Below, piece by piece: positions 59,042-64,000 of a stretch of 64,000 nt of DNA (the stretch's first letter is position 1; every line of letters starts with the position of its first letter). Where the stretch lies: NCBI GenBank assembly GCA_964058805.1, contig CAXKVV010000081.1:372001-436000 (forward strand), written 5' to 3'. The notes below the pieces were generated by a model. That model saw only the letters and a program-made list of their open reading frames with translations. It did no database searches and was not told the DNA's origin. The position numbers and the translations under genes are program-made. The stretch comes from Schoenoplectus triqueter (Eukaryota; Streptophyta; Magnoliopsida; Poales; Cyperaceae).

Positions 59042-60900
59042 CCAGACACACACACTCTCTCTATATATATTCTCATTTTGATTATGTATGAATGTTCTTA
59101 ATTTGTTCTTTTTCTTATGCGGGAGAAAAAAATTATTGGACAAAATTTAATAAAGTTGTGGTAGAACCATGATAATGTACTAATTGCTTTATTATAGGAG
59201 TCATTACAAATTAATTTGCTTTTGACTATCGGGCACGCTACATCTTATTATTGGTTAATTTTAAGTCCATAACTTAAGGGAGAAAAAAAATAAAAAATAA
59301 ATTAAGGATTCATCATTACAATCTAATTTTACAAAGAATTTATATATAGTGTTAAAAAAAAATTAAGTCAAATTTACTTTTTGGAGACTAATATCACTAA
59401 ATTGAAATAGTGACAAGACTTCTATTTTTCTGATTAACAACACACCAGCAAATTCAGTATTTGCTGGGATATCTATATATCCCCAAGTCCAGCTCAAAAT
59501 TTTAATTCTCTTTTAAGTGACAAATTTGGACTGTCTACTTCAATGTTGTTCATCCATTACTAAAAGTAAAAGTAGAAATACATGCATTCTTATGTGTTGT
59601 CATAAAAACTATGACAGAAAAAAAATATTACAGCGGATTTTGGCAATTTGTTTAAATCGGCTATAATTAGATACAGAAGGTCTATTATTATTAAGCGAGT
59701 TTCAGTTATAAACTCGAAAAAATATATAACAGTGATATCATAGAAATAAATAGAACATATACATTTCCATAAATACATGACAATGTTAATATGTTATGAA
59801 TAATGGAAATAAAGAAAATGGCGCACATGGAACCTCGAGGATACAAGAGATGTTGGCCTAACTTATATTATCGATCACGTCATGCAGATAAGAGATAATC
59901 GAAAAGGATTGAGAATGACAAATATAACAACGACTTTGATTTAGCGATAAAATAATCCTCTCTATATAGAAAGTCACAAATCTCAAATATAAAAGAGATT
60001 TTTTTTCATAAACATTAATAAACTACAAATCTGAAATTCAAAAGAGTTTTTGTATAAACATTAAAATTGTATAGTTTAACGGCAGATATAATTAATGCAG
60101 TCCATCAAAAGCTCCATTATTAATTACCGATAAGCACAGTGGGATATCATATAAATAATACCGTTGTTGGAAGGACAGAACATTCATGAGTGATTTTCAT
60201 GAACAAGTCAAAAAAAGTTGGTCCACCATCTAAGTACTCGTTTACAAAGAAAACTATGCAAGTTTTCCCAAAATAGAGAAAGAAAGAAAGAAACTTATGC
60301 AAGATAATATAATTTAGAATCATAGTTTACATATATGGTGATGACATCACTGTTGTTGCTGTTAAGTTCATGATTTAAAATATCAGCAAACGCTGAGAGA
60401 GGATATTGACAATTTAAAGGGGTCTACAATCAGGGAAAAAACATTGAGACGCAAGTTCGATTTTTTTTTTGCAAAATTATATAAGAATTATAAAAAATAA
60501 TGAAATCTTTAATTTTAAAATAAACATATTATTATGTTAAAAATTACAAAAAAAAATAGCGTGCCATATGATGTAAGCAATTAATCACCTGACCTGAATA
60601 ATTCTCTTTCTGATAAGAGCATGGCTTTGAAATAGCTAACATAGATGCCACTGTTGTATTTTCTTTTTTGAGGTAAGCTATCATTTGTTATTTCCTCTGA
60701 AATTAAGAATTTAATCCTCACCTTTTTATAAAAAAAGTAATTGTTTTACGCTTTCTGGAAAAGTGTTGATAATGGAGGCTACAGAACCAGAATTTGTCAT
60801 TTTCAATACAAACAGCATGATGTGTAATCATAGCTAAGTTCTTTAAAATATCAAGTGATAATATTATGAATTACATAATGTCAACCAACCACCAGATAAC
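59042..60900. other. AT-rich intergenic region
   Basis: No gene, RNA or well-bounded element is recognised. A short stretch at about 59600-59745 (GTCATAAAAACTATGACAG; CGAGTTTCAGTTATAAACTCG) holds small inverted repeats and may be a TE relic. Confidence 0.6.
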
Positions 60901-60906
60901 ACAGAA

Positions 60907-60914
60907 TATAAATA
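60907..60914 (+). promoter_or_regulatory. TATA box of the small two-exon gene (candidate)
   Basis: TATAAATA about 245 bases upstream of the ATG at 61152, at a distance that would give a 5' leader of about 210 bases. It is the best TATA match in this upstream region. Confidence 0.35.
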
Positions 60915-61151
60915 AAGAAAGCACCTATTGGCAATTAACCACAATATTCTCATACGTGTCCTTAAATCAATAATTAATCCGGCTGTGATTGCAGCACACT
61001 CAGTCTCCATTATTGTCTCCCATAATTTCTCTTCCTTTTCCCCTCGTTCTTCAAATAACACCAAATTTACTCTCTTCTCCTTTCCTATCCCAACACGAGA
61101 ATTGAAAAGTATACTTTCCAAAGAGAAGAAAAAGGGGAGAACTATCCAAAA

Positions 61152-61723
61152 ATGGCAACGAGCTGTGGTTATTTCACAATTTTCACTCTAAAAGAGCATA
61201 GAACAAAGAGATCGTTCATCTCAAAGGCATCAATGGTAAATAGAATCAATGCGCAAGTAATGAGATCATCTCCGGCTTCAATTGTAAAATCAGAAACTGT
61301 CAAAAGAAAGGTCACTGCTTTTGTTATTAATTTTATTTTTCCATTAATTTATTTACATTGTTAGGTTAACACTTCACTCTTCAAATTATTGGTTTGTGTG
61401 TTAATCGTCAACAGTTTACAAAAAACAGAGCATCAATTTTCATGTCCCGCATTATGAGGTGCTCATGTAAGTTCTAATGAATTCTCTTTAAAAACGGTAT
61501 CTAAGTGCCAAAATTCGAAGAAAATTATATAACAAAATAAATTTCTTGTAGTTGTAGCAAAGATAATTAACTCCTCTGTAAAATCCTTTTCAATTATTAG
61601 GTATATGAAGATGAAATGAGGGGCATAGTATGCTATCGAGATGAGAGAGGAGAAATGATTTGTGAGGGATATGATGAGGGGCCACGCTACTGTGAAGAAT
61701 CTTCTGAAATTACAAGGTTATAA
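61152..61723 (+). CDS. Small two-exon gene, 93-residue protein, possibly organelle-targeted
   Basis: I do not recognise a named family. Exon 1 (61152-61310) and exon 2 (61601-61723) join in phase 0 across a GT-AG intron of 290 nt (AAAG|GTCACT ... TTATTAG|GTATAT). The N-terminal 50 residues are rich in Ser, Lys, Arg and Thr with few acidic residues, as in a plastid or mitochondrial transit peptide. The rest is acidic with a compact motif: GIVCYRDERGEMICEGYDEGP and a third Cys shortly after. The motif looks conserved-type and the codon flow is uninterrupted, which argues for a real gene. Other start codons upstream are in other frames. Expression and location are not shown by sequence alone. 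Confidence 0.55.
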
Positions 61724-61868
61724 ATATATTTTTATTTCTTGTTAGGGAAGGTAATGAATGTATACTAAGTTACTGCTCATAAAAAAAAATATATCCAAAC
61801 GGAGGGAAGACTGAAAAAAAAATGATAAATAAAAGAAAATGTGGGTTCGCCTCTTCTTCATTGTAGTT

Positions 61869-62480
61869 CAGTAGGGCTGCAAACGAGTCGAGTTCGAATG
61901 AGTCGGGCTTATTTCAAATTCGGCTTATAAAAATTTGAGTCGAGTCGAGTCGAACTTGTGAAACGCTTCGAGCTGAAAAGTCTAGCTTAAGCTCAACTCA
62001 TTATTATTCGAGCTAGCTCACAAGCTAATGTATGTGTGTTGACTTAGTTTGACATTTATATTTAATATATGTATAAATTACAAATTCATCATATCTATGA
62101 AAATAATACATAAGTTAGTACAAAATTGATATACAACAAACTATATTTTCAACAAAATCTTTCATGCACTAATTTGAATAGATGAACCAGTAAAAAACTA
62201 TCAAGTTAAATATATGAACCGAGTCACGAGCGAGTATGAGAAGTCGTTAATCTGCTGAGATGGTGAGATGATGAGTGATAATAAGAGATGAATTATTGGA
62301 TTAAAGTTTAGCTGAAAAAAAATATAAATTATTATTATTTGAGCCGACTCGAATCATGAGTCGAGTCAATCCCAATTCAAATTCAGCTCATTTGACTATC
62401 GAACCAAATTAGTTCGAGTCAGATTAGCTCGAGTCAGAATAGAACTCGAGCTTTTTTGTGCAACCTATACCCCGTACTGA
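61869..62480. mobile_element. Probable non-autonomous hAT-like element
   Basis: Begins AGTAGGGCTGCAAACGAGTCGAG and ends with CTCGAGCTTTTTTGTGCAACCTAT, imperfectly complementary ends with many GAGTCGAG/CTCGA subterminal repeats on both sides, a common layout for plant hAT derivatives. There is no coding capacity. A clear 8-bp target duplication could not be identified. Confidence 0.5.
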
Positions 62481-63179
62481 TTTCAATCAGTCTCGAAAAG
62501 GGGATCTGCAACACATCAAATTGTGGAGCCTGTACATAATTTTTTTTTTTACTTAAAAAGACAGTACTTTTACAATCAAAATCTGAATGGTTTAGACTTC
62601 ACCCATATTCAAAATCTGAATGGTTCAGATTTTGAGAACCAATCTTTGGTCCATTAGCAAAGACAATGATTATTTATGTGTGGGGAAGTTATAATGAGTG
62701 TGGATCTTTTCTGGACAACTAATGTTGATTGGTTTAGAATTCACCTTTCTCAAAAATAAAAAGCCAATTTCTCACTTGAGTTTTCCAAATTCTTTCAGGC
62801 AGCTAGAGCATCATCTTCTTTTCTGTGGTTATCTTCAAACAGGAAGGCTGGGAATCTCCACTGACATGGATCTCTTTCAGTTCATACGAGAGCAGAACAA
62901 ATTTCATTTTTAACTGGACGAGAAACAAAAAAATGGAGTCCATTATGGTCAATACTTACACGAGGCTTCAAGAGAGGATGTTTCAATCTTTCAATCAGGT
63001 GCATTGTGCATTGTATACCAAGTATTGCAGGAGGAACCGCTTGTTAGTAATTTCAAATCTGTCTTGACGATATATATAAAAAAGTATATATAAATTCGTC
63101 AGTAATCTGTTGAAAGTACCGATCTCACACACACACTGTGCGTGCATACTTATACGGTGCACTGACCTGATTAGTAAGT
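62481..63179. other. Non-coding region
   Basis: No supported gene. It includes a short direct repeat of AATCTGAATGGTT(T/C)AGA (about 62580 and 62610). Frames in 62698-63067 show no recognisable protein. Confidence 0.6.
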
Positions 63180-63591
63180 GGCGCCACTAAGCCATGCACT
63201 GATCTCTTGTTGGCCGGCCCCGTTCTTTGGCATTAACACATCATTCAACTGGCACAAACTAATATCCAGAAGCTCATAACAATCATCCATGCCAGACGGT
63301 CAGCCAGAGCTCGCCTTCTGACCTTCATTTGAGAAATTATATTGTATCATGTCATGAGCCAACTTGAGCCGTTTCATTGCAAATAGGACAGACATCAAAA
63401 AGGTTTTTGCTCAAGGCAGTTGGGTTCCCAACTGCTGATGCAAGTGCCGGCTCGCATGCATCGGTGTACTCTGTGGTTTTACAAATCTCGGCTATGGAAG
63501 CGGTGGCATTGGTGGCAGAGGAGGTGGCTGCTTTTGACACAATTAGTATTGTAAAAATGGCACAAACCCATGTGACAAGCTTTTGCTGCAT
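63180..63591 (-). pseudogene. Invertase/pectin methylesterase inhibitor-like gene, broken
   Basis: The minus-strand ATG at 63591 opens a signal-peptide-like hydrophobic start (LVTWVCAIFTILIV) followed by the first conserved part of the PMEI domain: IAEICKTTEYTDACEPALASAV. The frame ends early at 63352 after INETAQ-like residues (CNETAQVGS). Further along, in another frame at about 63300-63185, the later PMEI segment is visible: DDCYELLD ... LNDVL ... AWLSGATY. The middle of the domain is missing and at least one frameshift and several stops intervene. Intact relatives are secreted four-helix proteins of about 150-180 residues that inhibit cell-wall enzymes. This copy is most likely a pseudogene. 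Confidence 0.65.
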
Positions 63592-64000
63592 TGCATGTGC
63601 TCTTAATCAATTGATTCCCTCAAAAAGGAATTAAGGAAAGAGAAAAGGAAGCTGAAAATGAGAGCCTAATTCGATGAGAAAACGAATGCATGAAGTGTTT
63701 ATAGCCTAAGTCGAAGTCAGTTTAGTGTGAGAGTCGACTTAACGGGCCCAAGGCAGTACGTACGTAGAAGAAAGAAACGAATGTGTAATTATCAAGGCAA
63801 ATAATGTAAAAGAGCAAGGAAAGCTAGAATGGTGGTTGGTCAGTCACGCTGCATACAGTTTTGATCGTGTCAGAAAGTGATGGCACAAAAAATGGCGATT
63901 TACTCGAGCTGTTGAGCAAGAGTTGTACATGCTGTATTCTTTTGCTGAAAAGGCAGCGGTTGCAAGCCCCAGTTGTAACAGCAAGGAGAACAAGTGAACA
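63592..64000. other. Upstream flank of the inhibitor-like pseudogene
   Basis: No coding sequence is recognised. Read leftwards it would contain the former promoter of the PMEI-like gene; GTTTATAGCC near 63698 is a weak TATA-like match on the minus strand. Confidence 0.45.

Noticed and set aside
60928..61191. Alternative 87-residue ORF overlapping the small gene
   Set aside because: It is in another frame, lacks domain character and most likely lies in the 5' leader.
1..64000. tRNA, rRNA or snoRNA genes
   Set aside because: None could be recognised by eye; the only tRNA-related sequences found are the two primer-binding sites.

Overview
This window is plant nuclear DNA, most likely from a dicot or related flowering plant. 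It holds one full-length host gene with 20 exons that reads as TONSOKU (TSK/BRUSHY1/MGOUN3), a small two-exon gene, a broken pectin-methylesterase-inhibitor-like gene and a large load of nested transposons. No database search was possible; family calls rest on recognised motifs, and splice models on reading-frame continuity.

Positions 1-33585 are a hAT DNA transposon (its 5' end lies outside the window) split by a 29.4-kb Ty3/gypsy LTR retrotransposon of the Tat lineage (1488-30885). The retrotransposon has 7,374-bp LTRs that looked almost identical, 5-bp target duplications (GTTTC), one long gag-pol frame with two RNase H domains, a 240-bp tandem repeat and, between pol and the 3' LTR, an antisense gene. 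I resolve that gene into six exons with five phase-1 introns; it encodes a plant-mobile-domain (PMD)-like protein with a coiled-coil tail. The giant LTR is full of repeated hairpins whose loops are conserved while the stems change on both sides together. These hairpin families and the spliced antisense gene are the most unusual content of the window.

Positions 33586-43500 are the TSK gene and its short promoter, which carries an E2F-type site. The 4,116-nt spliced model is open throughout and predicts 1,371 residues: TPR-like repeats, an acidic linker, a ubiquitin-like segment, leucine-rich repeats and a Cys-rich tail. Three of its 19 introns appear to use GC-AG boundaries.

Positions 43501-59041 are TE-rich: related foldback MITEs, a genomic duplicate of TSK exons 6-9 sandwiched between two copies of one MITE, a 4,971-bp solo LTR with perfect TTCAT target duplications, and a decayed minus-strand Ty1/copia element. 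The solo LTR and the copia element both sit inside one foldback MITE. Positions 59042-64000 are mostly AT-rich non-coding DNA with the small two-exon gene (61152-61723), a probable non-autonomous hAT-like element and the inhibitor pseudogene.

Inferred order of events: hAT insertion, then the Tat element into hAT (recent, if the LTR identity is not an assembly effect); separately, MITE insertions downstream of TSK, then a TSK fragment duplicated between MITE copies, and a solo LTR and copia nested into another MITE.
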